Positions 9,298 to 19,040 of a DNA stretch of 64,000 nt are shown piece by piece; position 1 is the stretch's first letter; each line of letters opens with the position of its first letter. The notes beneath the pieces were generated by a model. The model saw nothing but the letters and a program-made list of their open reading frames with translations, was not told the DNA's origin and did no database searches. Source of the stretch: Ga0077555 sp964500805 (lineage in GTDB: Bacteria; Pseudomonadota; Alphaproteobacteria; Rhizobiales; Hyphomicrobiaceae). The stretch covers positions 1 through 64,000 of the forward strand of contig CAZCQH010000008.1 of NCBI GenBank assembly GCA_964500805.1. Reading direction: 5' to 3'. Made by a program: the position numbers and the translations under genes.

Positions 9298-10809
9298 CTA
9301 CTCTCGCCGCTCGGGCAGGAAGCGGTCGCGGGCCAGATCCGAGAAACGCGTGTAGCTGCCTTCGAATGCCAATTCGACGGTTCCGACCGGACCATGGCGC
9401 TGCTTGCCGATGATGACCTCCGCTTTTCCGGAGACCTGCTGCATCTTTTCCATCCAGGTCTGGAACTCGGGCGTACCCTCTGAAGGCTTGGTGCGCTCGA
9501 CGTAATACTCCTCTCGGAATACGAACATCACCACATCGGCATCTTGCTCGATGGAGCCCGACTCGCGGAGATCGGAGAGCTGCGGACGCTTGTCCTCGCG
9601 CTGCTCGACCTGGCGCGAGAGCTGCGAAAGCGCGAGTATCGGCACCTTCAACTCCTTCGCGAGCGCCTTCAGGCCGGTGGTGATCTCGGTCACCTCCTGC
9701 ACGCGTCCTTCGGATGTGCGCTTCGAGCCCGCCAGCAGCTGCAAGTAATCGATGATGATGAGCCCAAGGCCCTTCTGGCGCTTGAGCTTTCGCGCGCGCG
9801 CGGCGAGCTGGGCAATGGTGATGCCGCCCTGCTGATCGATATAGAGTGGAATGGTCGAGATCTGCTGCGACGCTTCGGCCAGGCGATTGAACTCGGGCTC
9901 ATCGATCATGCCACGGCGGATCTTCTCCGACGAGATTTCGGCCTGCTCGGAAAGAATGCGCGTTGCCAGCTGCTCAGCTGACATTTCCAGCGAGAAAAAA
10001 CCGACGATGGCGCCGTCCAGCACCTTTTCCGTCCCGTCCGGCTGTCGTTCGGCGCGATACGCCTTCGCGATGTTGAACGCGATATTGGTCGCGAGCGACG
10101 TCTTGCCCATGGACGGTCGCCCGGCCAGGATCACCAGGTCGGAGGGCTGCAGGCCACCCAGCTTGGCATCGAGATCGCGCAGGCCGGTGGCGATGCCCGA
10201 CAGACCGCCAGCGCGCTGGTAGGCATTCGAGGCCATGTCGACGGCCGTTCTGAGCGCCTCGTCGAAACCGAGAAACCCCTGATTGTACTTGCCTACCTCC
10301 GCGAGGTTGAAGAGGCGTCCTTCAGCTTCCTCGATCTGTTGTTCGGGCGCGAAGTCGATCGGATTGTCGTAAGCTGCATTGACCATGTCCTCGCCGATGA
10401 TGATCAGCTGCCGGCGAAGGGCGAGGTCGTAGATGATCCGGCCGTAGTCGTAGGCGTTGATGACTGTCGTCGCACTGGCGGCAAGGCGCCCGAGATACTG
10501 CGGCACGGTGAGGCCGGGCTGGATCGGGGCCGCGTTCTCGAAAAAGGTGCGCAGCGTAACCGGCGTCGCTGGCTTTCCGACACCCTGCAATTTGCCGATC
10601 GTCTCGAAAATCTGAGCATGCAGCGGGTCGAAAAAGTGCTCGGGTTTCAAAAACCCGGTCACCCGCTCATAGGCCTCGATGTTGATGAGCATGGCACCCA
10701 GCACGGCCTGCTCGGCGTCAAGGTTGGCTGGAGCCGCGCGAAAGGGGGCGGCGTCCGTTGTCGACGTGCCAGGGGCAGGTGTCAGGGGCTTTGCGATCTC
10801 TTGGGGCAT
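9298..10809 (-). CDS. dnaB: Replicative DNA helicase DnaB
   Basis: DnaB is the hexameric helicase that unwinds the replication fork. The 503-residue protein has the N-terminal all-helical domain (from DAEQAVLGAMLI at about residue 31), a linker, and the RecA-like ATPase domain with Walker A GRPSMGKTS at residues 230-238, Walker B in LIIIDYLQLLAG, and the ending FEGSYTRFSDL typical of DnaB. A leading 28-residue Ala/Pro-rich extension precedes the conserved part. The start is ATG 10809. No intein is present. Confidence 0.97.
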   Translation of the reverse strand: MPQEIAKPLTPAPGTSTTDAAPFRAAPANLDAEQAVLGAMLINIEAYERVTGFLKPEHFFDPLHAQIFETIGKLQGVGKPATPVTLRTFFENAAPIQPGLTVPQYLGRLAASATTVINAYDYGRIIYDLALRRQLIIIGEDMVNAAYDNPIDFAPEQQIEEAEGRLFNLAEVGKYNQGFLGFDEALRTAVDMASNAYQRAGGLSGIATGLRDLDAKLGGLQPSDLVILAGRPSMGKTSLATNIAFNIAKAYRAERQPDGTEKVLDGAIVGFFSLEMSAEQLATRILSEQAEISSEKIRRGMIDEPEFNRLAEASQQISTIPLYIDQQGGITIAQLAARARKLKRQKGLGLIIIDYLQLLAGSKRTSEGRVQEVTEITTGLKALAKELKVPILALSQLSRQVEQREDKRPQLSDLRESGSIEQDADVVMFVFREEYYVERTKPSEGTPEFQTWMEKMQQVSGKAEVIIGKQRHGPVGTVELAFEGSYTRFSDLARDRFLPERRE

Positions 10810-10942
10810 GCCTGTGGCATTAGTCGATTCGGGTCGCGGGTCTGATCAAGCTGACGCATGACGAAGCCGCCCATCCCCGCAATGCACAGGGCATAGGAAA
10901 AACGTTTGGCGCCGCCGCGCCGATTCGCTGGATTGCGCGCCG

Positions 10943-12205
10943 CTACTCCCCCGCCATGGACATCGGAGGGCGCCTGGCACCGGAATTCGACAGCGAGCCG
11001 GCCGATTGCAGGTCGGGCATGAGGTAATCGCGGGTCAGCGGCAATGCATCTGGCCGCTTTGCCAGCTGGATCTGGAACACCACAAGGTTCTGGTAGCGGA
11101 ACGCGGCCTCCGAGCCGGCCAGATAGAACTCCCACATCCGGCAGAAGCGTTCATCGCGGATTGCTGCTGCCTTGGCCCAGTTCCGTTGGAAGCGTTGGCG
11201 CCACCGCCGAAGCGTCTCGGCGTAATGGAGCCGGAGCACCTCGATGTCCGTGACCCCGAGGCCCGACCGCTCAATGGCCGGCATCACCTCCGAAAGCGCC
11301 GGAATATAGCCGCCCGGGAAAATGTACTTGGCGATGAATGGATTGGTCACCGTCGGCACATCCGAGCGGCCGATGAAGTGTATCAGCGCGACGCCGTCGT
11401 CGGTCAGCAGGTCGTTGAGCTTGCTGAAGAACGCCCGGTAGTGATTGACGCCAACATGCTCGAACATGCCGACTGAGACAACCCGATCATAGCGCCCCTC
11501 AATGGCGCGATAATCCTTGATCTCGAAATGAACGGCGCTGTCGAGACCATGACTCCGGGCCCGGTCCTCGGCCCCCTTGAGCTGCTCGACGGACAGGGTC
11601 ACCCCGTCGACCGTCGCATGGGCCCGCTTGGCGAGATGCACCGCGAGCCCGCCCCAGCCGGAGCCGATATCGAGCACCCGTGCACCATCGAAGAGCGCAA
11701 GCTTGGCTGCGATGAGATCAAGCTTGGCCTCCTGCGCATCATCGAGCGAAATGTTGGGCGAACGGAAATAGGCACACGAATATTGCCGGTTCTTGTCCAG
11801 GAATAGGTCGTAGATCGAGCCGTCGATGTCATAGTGATGGGCAACGTTGCGACGCGATCGGCTCTCCGGGTTGAACTGGGCGATCCGGCGCGTGACGTAG
11901 CGCAGCTTGTCGAAGAGCCGCGTCCAACTCGGAAGCGGATTTCGAATAGCATTGGAGAGGACGAGGTCGAGAAGATCGTAGATCTCGCCCTTATGCATCA
12001 CGAGGCGGCCATTCATGTAGGCCTCGCCAACCGCCAGCTGTGGGTTGATCGCGAGCTGGCGCTCTAGGCGCTTGTCTCTGAGTTCCAACTCGACAGGAGG
12101 GCCGCTCCCGTCACCGAATGTGTGCCGGGTGCCGTTGGCAGCAATGACGGTCAGGTTGCCATGAATGACAACGGTCTCAAAGGCAAAGGCAAGTGGCTTG
12201 AACAT
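10943..12205 (-). CDS. cfa: Cyclopropane-fatty-acyl-phospholipid synthase
   Basis: Cfa uses S-adenosylmethionine to methylenate the double bonds of membrane phospholipid acyl chains, hardening the membrane in stress or stationary phase. The 420-residue protein has the SAM-binding motif VLDIGSGWGG, the family stretch SVGMFEHVG, the FIGRSD and FPGGYIPALSE motifs of the catalytic domain, and the C-terminal AYFRSPN/YAETLRRW regions. I chose ATG 12205 because GGAG lies six bases upstream; another in-frame ATG at 12217 is possible. The 3' end is 133 bases from dnaB's start, on the same strand. Confidence 0.92.
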   Translation of the reverse strand: MFKPLAFAFETVVIHGNLTVIAANGTRHTFGDGSGPPVELELRDKRLERQLAINPQLAVGEAYMNGRLVMHKGEIYDLLDLVLSNAIRNPLPSWTRLFDKLRYVTRRIAQFNPESRSRRNVAHHYDIDGSIYDLFLDKNRQYSCAYFRSPNISLDDAQEAKLDLIAAKLALFDGARVLDIGSGWGGLAVHLAKRAHATVDGVTLSVEQLKGAEDRARSHGLDSAVHFEIKDYRAIEGRYDRVVSVGMFEHVGVNHYRAFFSKLNDLLTDDGVALIHFIGRSDVPTVTNPFIAKYIFPGGYIPALSEVMPAIERSGLGVTDIEVLRLHYAETLRRWRQRFQRNWAKAAAIRDERFCRMWEFYLAGSEAAFRYQNLVVFQIQLAKRPDALPLTRDYLMPDLQSAGSLSNSGARRPPMSMAGE

Positions 12206-12364
12206 GGGTGTCTCCATGCCCGAGTTGGCCTCTACATTGCGGTCGAACCAGTTGTAATTGCCGTCCAGCCGCAACTTTCCCCTGTTCAAAAATACACTGG
12301 GGCGAGCCAAAATCAAGGCGGCAGCGCTATCGGAATTTGTCCCGCAAGAGCCGCGTTCGGAAAC

Positions 12365-13270
12365 TCAGACCTCGATTTGACCGTCCGCCACACGCACTGA
12401 GTGCCCGCCGATGCGAACGGTGGCGATTTTGCTGCCCTCGATTACAATTGTAAGATGGATATGGCTTGGACGGCCCATCTCGAACCCTTGCTCGATCAGG
12501 TAGCGATGCTCTCCGGCAGGCGGCATATCGAAACGTTGCACCACAGCGGCGAATGCGGCTGCCGCCGAGCCCGTGGCCGGATCCTCGATGATGCCGTGGG
12601 CCGGATCGAACATTCGGGCATGAAATTGCGCTGAATTCTGCTGCGTGTCGCGGCAGTAGAGGTAGGCCGCACCGCGCGCGTCGAAGGTGCGATCCCAGCG
12701 GCCCAGCACGGGCCGGGCACGAGCGATGGCTTCAAGGCTTCGCACGGGGATGAAGCTATATGGCAGGCCGGCGGTATAGGATGTCGGCCTATGGTTTTCG
12801 AACCCGATCTCGTTCGGGATCAGGCCGATCGCGGCCGCGAGATCGTCGATGGAAGCCACGGCGCCAACCTCGTTCGGCAGTCGCGGAGCGTCAAATTCGG
12901 CGAACGTCGCCTTGCCGGCACGCCTGCGGACACCCACGCGGACCGTGCCGACCGTCTCCTCGAGTGCAATCAACGCGTCGTGGTTGTCGCCAAACGTGCC
13001 AAAACGAAGCTCGGCGAGCAGCGCTGCCGCGCCGACGGTCGGATGGCCGGCGAACGGCAGCTCAGCGCGTGGCGTGAAGATCCTGACCCTTGCTGAGTGC
13101 GCTGGATTGTGCGGCTTCACCATGAACACTGTCTCGGACAGGTTGAATTCGCGCGCGATCGCCTGCATCCGGTTTGTGTCAAGGCCATCCGCGTCGTGCA
13201 CGACGGCAAGCGGGTTGCCCCCGAATCGCGTCTGCGTGAAGACATCAAGCGTGTGGAAGGCAAGGCGCAT
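12365..13270 (-). CDS. PhzF family isomerase/epimerase
   Basis: PhzF-like proteins share the diaminopimelate-epimerase fold; PhzF itself isomerises a phenazine precursor, but most family members have unknown substrates. The 301-residue protein has the N-terminal signature FTQTRFGGNPLAVV, the catalytic glutamate in NLSETVFM (about residue 47), the FAGHPTVGAAALL loop, and the C-terminal DPATGSAAAAFA. Length fits the family. No phenazine genes are nearby, so a phenazine role should not be assumed. The start is ATG 13270. Confidence 0.88.
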   Translation of the reverse strand: MRLAFHTLDVFTQTRFGGNPLAVVHDADGLDTNRMQAIAREFNLSETVFMVKPHNPAHSARVRIFTPRAELPFAGHPTVGAAALLAELRFGTFGDNHDALIALEETVGTVRVGVRRRAGKATFAEFDAPRLPNEVGAVASIDDLAAAIGLIPNEIGFENHRPTSYTAGLPYSFIPVRSLEAIARARPVLGRWDRTFDARGAAYLYCRDTQQNSAQFHARMFDPAHGIIEDPATGSAAAAFAAVVQRFDMPPAGEHRYLIEQGFEMGRPSHIHLTIVIEGSKIATVRIGGHSVRVADGQIEV

Positions 13271-13536
13271 CAGGATGCTCTATGTTGGGCGGGCTCTGTG
13301 CGAGCCCACGGCCGCGGACAATGCCGGAAATCGCAGATCAATCCAAGCTGCGGGGAGTTCATTCCCGGACTGGCAATCGAAAGACCTGGCTTTTGGATGC
13401 GAGCCGCTCTGCATCGACGATGCCCCGGAATTTTTGCTCATCGGTAAGGTTTCACTAACTAATCGGTGCAATGCATGGCTGCGCTCGAGCCATGCGGATC
13501 GAGCCGCCACTTGTTGTTTTGCGTAGGGTGGATTCG

Positions 13537-14322
13537 ATGACGTCTTGCACGTTGCCGCGCTTTGGTGCGGCCATTGCTGCTGGTATGATTGCTGGTGCGT
13601 TATTGGCTTTGGGCGGGGGCCTCGCCGGCGCCCAGCAACTCGATGCCTGGGGGTCGCTGCGCCAGGGATACGCCAAATCAACTATCGCTACCGAGAGCCG
13701 TCTTGGATACGACCGCCGGCCGCTCGACGGCACGCCTCGGCGAGCGCCCTTTCCCGAATATGACTATACGCCGCCGCCGATTTGGAATGGTGTCTACTTT
13801 GGTGGTCATGTCGGCTATTCCATTGCTGAAATGTCGGGCCCGCGTTTCGATAATCTAGAGTTCACAGGCGGCGTATTCGGCGGCCATCTCGGGTACAACT
13901 GGCAGGCAGGCAACGTTGTATTCGGATTGGAATCTGATTGGAGTTGGCACGATAATGGTGGGTCCCGAGAATACGCCGGTTACGCCAATCTGCGCGCTAA
14001 CCTGAACCAAGCCGCCTCATTGCGGGTGAGGCTTGGCTATACGTTCGACAATGTGATGCTTTATGCGACCGCTGGCGGCGTGGCGGCGAGCGCGAGTGTC
14101 TACCAGGACCTTGGGCCCTTCCAAGCGCGTCAGCAAGAAATGCTGTACGGCTATGCCGCGGGCGCGGGACTAGAGGTCAAGCTCTCCCACAATACGAGCG
14201 GTCGCATCGAAGCCATGTACTACGGCTTCGACGACAAGACGTTTCACTTCAACACCGGGTGGATGGCGATCGATACCGGTGTCATGACCGTCCGAGCCGG
14301 TTTGACCTACCACTTCCAATGA
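13537..14322 (+). CDS. Outer-membrane beta-barrel protein (Omp25/porin-like)
   Basis: The 261-residue protein begins with a signal peptide of about 33 residues ending near GGLAGAQQ. The body is an aromatic, glycine-rich beta-barrel with WNGVYFGGHVGYS, GGVFGGHLGYNWQ and LRVRLGYTFDNVMLYATAGG, and ends in LTYHFQ, a terminal aromatic residue as in outer-membrane barrels. This is the pattern of rhizobial Omp25/Omp31-type surface proteins, here with an unusual ~70-residue mature N-terminal extension before the barrel. I chose ATG 13537 over upstream in-frame ATGs because it gives a clean signal peptide and has AGGGTGG upstream. Confidence 0.82.
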   Translation: MTSCTLPRFGAAIAAGMIAGALLALGGGLAGAQQLDAWGSLRQGYAKSTIATESRLGYDRRPLDGTPRRAPFPEYDYTPPPIWNGVYFGGHVGYSIAEMSGPRFDNLEFTGGVFGGHLGYNWQAGNVVFGLESDWSWHDNGGSREYAGYANLRANLNQAASLRVRLGYTFDNVMLYATAGGVAASASVYQDLGPFQARQQEMLYGYAAGAGLEVKLSHNTSGRIEAMYYGFDDKTFHFNTGWMAIDTGVMTVRAGLTYHFQ

Positions 14323-14998
14323 CGATTTCACGTTTGTTTTCAGCCGCTGGAAGTTTGTCACAATATGGGCACAAGGCAGCCACGAAGGCGCCGACTGCCG
14401 GCGCTATTAGCTTTCTGTGAAACGCCGGACAGCAACCCATAATAAAAAGTTGCTTGAGGATCGGATAGTTATTCTCTTCACTCCCATTTCAGAACCTCTC
14501 GTAACTTGTGATTGGGTCGCCGCAGTATTGCCGCAGTCAAGCCCCGATCTCGGCCAGATCGAAATGCCAGATAGCTGCGTCGACGGCGACGGTGATTTGC
14601 TGATCACTCACGAGCTGGCGGCGACGAGATCAAGCCGCGCCAAGGAGGCACCGGGCATCACCTCTGAACCGATGTCTCCTCGGCGCGGCAATGAGCCAAC
14701 CAGTCGTCCGGTTTCGTCCGGTTGACCCAAATCGAAGTCAAGCCTGCTTGGCCGATAAGCCGGCGGGACAATTTCGGGAAAGCGGCTGTCCTCGGATGGC
14801 GATGCATTCCCGGTCCGGAGCAGCAGTGGACCCCCGCTTCCACTGCTGCTCCGGAGGGCTCGCTGCCGCTGCCCCAGGGTGGCGCAGTAAGCCGCTGCCG
14901 GAAGGCACATTCGGCGCCGCACCGCCACACACCTCCCTCCCCGACGCGGCGTTGAATGAGCCTTCCGGTGGCACTTTCCGGCGCAGCCGGCGCAATCA
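14323..14998. other. Non-coding gap with a long perfect hairpin
   Basis: These 676 bases lie between the outer-membrane protein gene and the convergent end of the aminotransferase gene. Short open frames exist on both strands but none has a plausible start site, family similarity or compact codon use. The region contains a perfect 15-bp inverted repeat (listed separately) and a weaker pair, GCCGGAAGGC at 14897-14906 with GCCTTCCGG at 14960-14968. The first third is lower in GC than the surroundings. It may be a degraded element, but I find no transposase remains. Confidence 0.5.
14815..14854. repeat. Perfect 15-bp inverted repeat (hairpin)
   Basis: The arms CCGGAGCAGCAGTGG (14815-14829) and CCACTGCTGCTCCGG (14840-14854) are exact reverse complements around a ten-base loop. 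No T-run follows on either strand, so it is not a standard intrinsic terminator, though it could stop or protect the two converging transcripts. Confidence 0.85.
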
Positions 14999-16192
14999 TC
15001 AGTTCCCCAGGCCAAGCACCTCGGCGAATCGATCAAATTCCTCTTCACAATTGAAATAATGGACCGACGCCCGGAGCACGGCGTCGAGGCCGCGCTTACC
15101 CAGGTCCAGGCTTGCATAGCGCGCCCTCGAGACGGACACATTGATCCGGGCGCGAGCCAAGCGCTCCATCATGGCGCCTGGCGTCTCATCGGCTTTGGTG
15201 AAAGTCACAATGCCGGAGCGGCGGCGGCCGAGGTCAGTGATCGCGATTCGCGGGTCAGCCGCCAGCCGACGCCTGAGATTGTCGGCCAACTCGACGACGC
15301 GCGCTTCAATGGCATCAAGGCCAAGCGCTAGTGCGTAGCGCGCTGCCGCTCCGAGCGCAATGCGACCGGCAACGTAGCTCTCCCAGTTTTCGAAACGGCG
15401 CGCATCCGGCAGCATGCGATAGCCGCCCTCCGGGCGAACCTCCGCGGCGTGAAGATCCAAGAATGGCGGCTCGAGCCGATCAAGGATGGATTTGCGCACA
15501 TAGAGAAAGCCGGTGCCGCGAGGGCCGCGCAGGAATTTGCGACCGGTACCCGAAAGCAGGTCGCAGCCAATGGCTTCGACGTCGACCGGCATCTGCCCAA
15601 CCGACTGACAGGCGTCGAGCAGGTAAAGAGCGCCATGCTGCTTCGCCAGCCGGCCAACTTCTGCGGCCGGATTGACGAGACCACCCTGGGTCGGAATGTG
15701 GGTCAGCGCGACGAGCCGGACGCGTCCGGCTCTGAGCTCCCGTTCCAGTGCGTCGAGATCGATTTCGCCGTGCGCGTTGGAGGGAATTACCGTGATCTCG
15801 ACACCTACGCGCTTCTGCATCTGAAGAAATGCGATGTAGTTCGACGCGTATTCGGCTTCGGCGGTCAGGATGCGATCCCCGGCTTTGAACGGAATCGCGT
15901 AGAAAGCCATGTCCCAGGCCCGGGTGGCATTCTCGACATAGGCGATCTCTTCCGGGTGTGCATTGAGGAGCTCGGCGAATGCGTCGTAGAAATCTGCTAA
16001 GGCATGCTCGGCGTTCCGGGCCGCTTCGTAGCCGCCGATCTGCTGCTCCATCATCAGGTGATCGAGCAGCACGCGCATCACGGGCTCAGGCGACAGCGAG
16101 GCACCCGCATTGTTGAAATGAATGAGCGAGGTGACGGACGGCGTGTCGGCACGCACCCGTGCCACGTCGATTGGGGATCGTTGGATGGGCAT
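14999..16192 (-). CDS. Class V aminotransferase (cysteine desulfurase-like)
   Basis: This 397-residue PLP enzyme belongs to the class V aminotransferase fold, which includes cysteine desulfurases, isopenicillin-N epimerases and kynureninases. The N-terminal motif IHFNNAGASLSP, the active-site histidine region ALTHIPTQGG, the aspartate in LLDACQSVGQMPVD, and the PLP lysine in SGTGRKFLRGPRGTGFLY (about residue 220) are visible. It lacks a clear catalytic cysteine loop of the IscS/SufS kind, so the exact reaction is uncertain. I chose ATG 16192; the TTG at 16234 would add 14 residues. It is divergent from the isomerase gene at 16397. Confidence 0.82.
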   Translation of the reverse strand: MPIQRSPIDVARVRADTPSVTSLIHFNNAGASLSPEPVMRVLLDHLMMEQQIGGYEAARNAEHALADFYDAFAELLNAHPEEIAYVENATRAWDMAFYAIPFKAGDRILTAEAEYASNYIAFLQMQKRVGVEITVIPSNAHGEIDLDALERELRAGRVRLVALTHIPTQGGLVNPAAEVGRLAKQHGALYLLDACQSVGQMPVDVEAIGCDLLSGTGRKFLRGPRGTGFLYVRKSILDRLEPPFLDLHAAEVRPEGGYRMLPDARRFENWESYVAGRIALGAAARYALALGLDAIEARVVELADNLRRRLAADPRIAITDLGRRRSGIVTFTKADETPGAMMERLARARINVSVSRARYASLDLGKRGLDAVLRASVHYFNCEEEFDRFAEVLGLGN

Positions 16193-16396
16193 CCCGGTTT
16201 CTCGGTTGTCGGTCCTGGCTCGCTCTGCGCTCAATCTAGATTAGCAGTCTTCGGGCGCTGAAGCTTGTCATGCCTGTCGGGCTTGCCCATGGCTGCGCAC
16301 GAATCGGACCGAACCCGAAATTCGGTTGCTGCTGGTGACGTGCTTTCAGCATAGTGTAGCCCATAGTGTCTACTTGCTGTGCTCCGGGGAGACCTC

Positions 16397-17173
16397 ATGC
16401 CACGTTTTGCCGCCAACCTGTCGTTCATGTTCACCGAGATGCCGTTCCTCGATCGGTTCGAGGCGGCGGCGAAGGCCGGCTTCAAGGCGGTCGAGTATCT
16501 CAATCCGTTCGAGGCGCCGAAGAACGAGATCGTGGCGCGCCTCAAGGGCAATGGACTGACCCAGGCACTTTTCAACATGGCGCACGGCGACTGGACGAAG
16601 GGCGAGCGCGGCATGTCCGCGTTGCCGGGGCGCGAGGCGGATTTCGAAAAGGCGGTCGCGGCGGCGCTCGATATGGCTGAAGCGACGGGGTGCAAGCGGC
16701 TCTTCGCCATGGCGGGCTTGAAGCACCAGGGCGCCAATCGCGCCGACTACGTGAAGAACCTGAAGCGCGCGACCGAGATGGTGAAGGGTTCGGACGTCGT
16801 GGTCATCATCGAGCCGATCAACACGCGCGACATTCCCGGCTACTTCCTGAACCTCACCGGTGATGCGCGCTCGATCATCCACGAGGTCGGCGGCCCCAAC
16901 ATCGGCTTGCAGTTCGATCTCTATCACCGCCAGATCATGGAAGGCGATACAGCAACGGCGATCAAGGAGTTCGGCGCGCTCGCCAAGCACTATCAGATCG
17001 CGAGCCCGCCCGATCGCGGTGAGCCCGACGACGGCGAGATGAACTACCGCTATCTCTTCCGGATGATCGACGAGTCCGGCTACGACGGCTGGGTCGGCTG
17101 CGAATACAAGCCGCGCGGCAAGACGGTCGACGGCCTCAAGTGGGTCAAGGCGCTGGGGCAGACACTCGGGTGA
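16397..17173 (+). CDS. hyi: Hydroxypyruvate isomerase / 2-oxo-tetronate isomerase family
   Basis: The Hyi family comprises TIM-barrel isomerases that interconvert hydroxypyruvate and tartronate semialdehyde, or, for the OtnI members, 2- and 3-oxo-tetronate. The 258-residue protein has NLSFMFTEMPFLDRF at the start, the metal/active-site glutamates in VIIEPIN and VGCEYKPRG, and the FDLYHRQIMEGD histidine motif. GGAG sits five bases before ATG 16397. A DenD-like dehydrogenase gene follows on the same strand about 800 bases on, with an opposing small gene between. That pairing favours the tetronate role, but no OtnK or OtnC partner is in view. Confidence 0.85.
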   Translation: MPRFAANLSFMFTEMPFLDRFEAAAKAGFKAVEYLNPFEAPKNEIVARLKGNGLTQALFNMAHGDWTKGERGMSALPGREADFEKAVAAALDMAEATGCKRLFAMAGLKHQGANRADYVKNLKRATEMVKGSDVVVIIEPINTRDIPGYFLNLTGDARSIIHEVGGPNIGLQFDLYHRQIMEGDTATAIKEFGALAKHYQIASPPDRGEPDDGEMNYRYLFRMIDESGYDGWVGCEYKPRGKTVDGLKWVKALGQTLG

Positions 17174-17198
17174 GGGGGTGCGTGCCCTCGATCGGGTG

Positions 17199-17702
17199 TC
17201 ATGAGCGCCGGCCGAAGCTCCTCCGTGAGGTGGCATGGGCTGAATGGCGCACGGGCCTGAAGCGCGTCGTGCCCGGATGTGCCGCAGCCTCGCTGCCCCG
17301 TACATGTGCTGCTGATGCTTCCTGCACATTCACCGCACTTAGGCTCTCGATTTGGGCTGTTGCCCTGTTCGCCCAGGCGCTATCAACGCTGCTGCGCGCT
17401 TCACTGACTTCGCGAGCCAATCGGCCGGCGGCTCTGGTCAGCGAGTTCGGGACGACATCGTTGGTGCCTGTCGACACCGAACCTTTGGTGTCGCTGGTAT
17501 TCCGCCTGCGTCTCCCAAGCGTCCACATTATCGCGACGCAAATGCAAGCAGCTACGATCAACCAGAACCACCAGTCGACGCCATCGTGCTCGCCGTTGCC
17601 ACCGGGACGAATGATAGGAATCCGCAAGCGCCGCGCTTCGGCGACCGCCGGAGCGACGAGGGTAACCGCGAATGCCGGGAGTCCTAAGGTGATGCGGCGC
17701 AT
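17199..17702 (-). CDS. Hypothetical single-pass membrane protein
   Basis: I do not recognise this 167-residue protein. It starts with a signal-like hydrophobic stretch (MRRITLGLPAFAVTLVAPAV) ending near AEA, a basic segment, a GGNGEHDG turn, and a clear membrane segment at about residues 42-60 (WWFWLIVAACICVAIMW) followed by RRRR. The rest is polar, with no recognisable domain. The start at ATG 17702 is chosen for the signal-like N-terminus; there is no strong ribosome binding site, and upstream in-frame codons would give a long atypical extension. An opposite-strand frame over the same bases looks like a shadow. Confidence 0.45.
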   Translation of the reverse strand: MRRITLGLPAFAVTLVAPAVAEARRLRIPIIRPGGNGEHDGVDWWFWLIVAACICVAIMWTLGRRRRNTSDTKGSVSTGTNDVVPNSLTRAAGRLAREVSEARSSVDSAWANRATAQIESLSAVNVQEASAAHVRGSEAAAHPGTTRFRPVRHSAHATSRRSFGRRS

Positions 17703-17968
17703 GTAACGTATCCGAAGGAATGGCAGGTCACAGCATTGCACCAGATCGGCATGAACGGATTGCTGACGGTTAAGGTGAATGGATCGTCTCGATCTGTTCA
17801 GAACCTGTCTCGGACGTTGCTGAGTGCGCCAGTGCGGCTTGCACCAGTCGTGATACGATTTATGAAGTCGATCGACATAGGTGTCGGGCAATTCGTCGTC
17901 CAACGCAGTTGCGGATGGTTCTTGCATGTCCGATCCTGCGGTAAGACTTGCAGTCGGAAGGAGCTCCC

Positions 17969-18955
17969 ATGAAAATCCTGATCCTCGGCGGCGCGGGCAT
18001 GATCGGCCGCAAGCTGGCGGAGCGCCTGGCGCGCGATGGCAAGCTTGGCAGCGAGGCCGTCTCGAGCCTGACGCTCTATGACGTCGTCGCGGCGCAGAAG
18101 CCGGCCGGCGCCAAGTTCCCGGTCACCGTTCTGACCGGCGATCTTCCGGCGCCCGGCGAGACCGATAAGCTCGTCAAGGACAAGCCCGACGTTATCTTTC
18201 ATCTCGCCGCGATCGTGTCGGGCGAAGCGGAGCAGGAGTTCGAGAAGGGCTACCGGATAAACCTGCACGGCACCATGAACCTGCTGGAGTCGATCCGAAA
18301 AGCCTACGACGGCGCCACGAAGAAACCGCGCGTCGTTTTCACGTCGTCGATCGCCGTGTTCGGCGCGCCCTTCCCCGACAAGATCCCCGACGAGTTCTTC
18401 ACCACGCCGCTGACCAGCTACGGCACTCAGAAGGCGATCGGAGAACTGCTGCTCGCCGACTACACGCGCAAAGGCATGCTGGACGGTGTCGGCATACGGC
18501 TGCCGACCATTTGCGTGCGGCCCGGCAAGCCAAACAAAGCGGCCTCGGGCTTCTTCTCCAACATCATGCGCGAGCCGCTGGCGGGACAAGAGGCTGTGCT
18601 CCCCGTCTCCGATGATGTGATGCATTGGCACGCCTCACCGCGCGCCGCGGTCGGCTTCCTGGTTCACGCCGCGACGATCGATGGCAAGAAGCTCGGCGAC
18701 CGCCGAAATCTCTCGATGCCAGGCCTCGCGGTGACCGTCGGCGAACAAATCGAGGCATTGCGCAAGGTCGCCGGTGAGAAGGTGGTCGCCCGCATCAGGC
18801 GCGTACCCGATCCATTCGTGCAGGGCATTGTCGCCGGCTGGCCGCGCAACTTCGACACCAGGCGTGCCATCGGCCTCGGGTTTAAGGCGGAAGGCAGCTT
18901 TGAGGAAATTATCCGGGTTCACATCGAGGACGAGCTCGGCGGCAAGATCGCGTGA
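17969..18955 (+). CDS. denD: NAD-dependent epimerase/dehydratase, D-erythronate dehydrogenase-like
   Basis: This 328-residue extended SDR begins with the NAD-binding motif ILGGAGMIGRKLAERL. The catalytic serine lies in VFTSSIAVFGAPFP and the YxxxK pair in SYGTQKAIGELL. The sequence layout (LPTICVRPGKPNKAASGFFSNIMREPLAG, then VSDDVMHWHASPRAA) is that of DenD-type enzymes, which oxidise D-erythronate to 2-oxo-tetronate. AAGGAG precedes the ATG. Its neighbour, the Hyi-family isomerase, is the next enzyme in that pathway. The substrate assignment is an inference from the family and this pairing. Confidence 0.8.
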   Translation: MKILILGGAGMIGRKLAERLARDGKLGSEAVSSLTLYDVVAAQKPAGAKFPVTVLTGDLPAPGETDKLVKDKPDVIFHLAAIVSGEAEQEFEKGYRINLHGTMNLLESIRKAYDGATKKPRVVFTSSIAVFGAPFPDKIPDEFFTTPLTSYGTQKAIGELLLADYTRKGMLDGVGIRLPTICVRPGKPNKAASGFFSNIMREPLAGQEAVLPVSDDVMHWHASPRAAVGFLVHAATIDGKKLGDRRNLSMPGLAVTVGEQIEALRKVAGEKVVARIRRVPDPFVQGIVAGWPRNFDTRRAIGLGFKAEGSFEEIIRVHIEDELGGKIA

Positions 18956-19040
18956 GGTGTGCAGGCACGCGGTGCGTCCGCGCCGAGCGTTGCATTTCGA
19001 TTTTTGCAAAGCAGTTCCATGTGCCCACTGAGGAAACTCT

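Noticed and set aside
14407..14725. Short frames in the gap after the outer-membrane protein gene
   Set aside because: No ribosome binding site, domain or transposase remains; treated as non-coding.
16370..17329. A 319-codon minus-strand frame over the isomerase gene
   Set aside because: Antisense shadow of the Hyi gene; no start site or domain.
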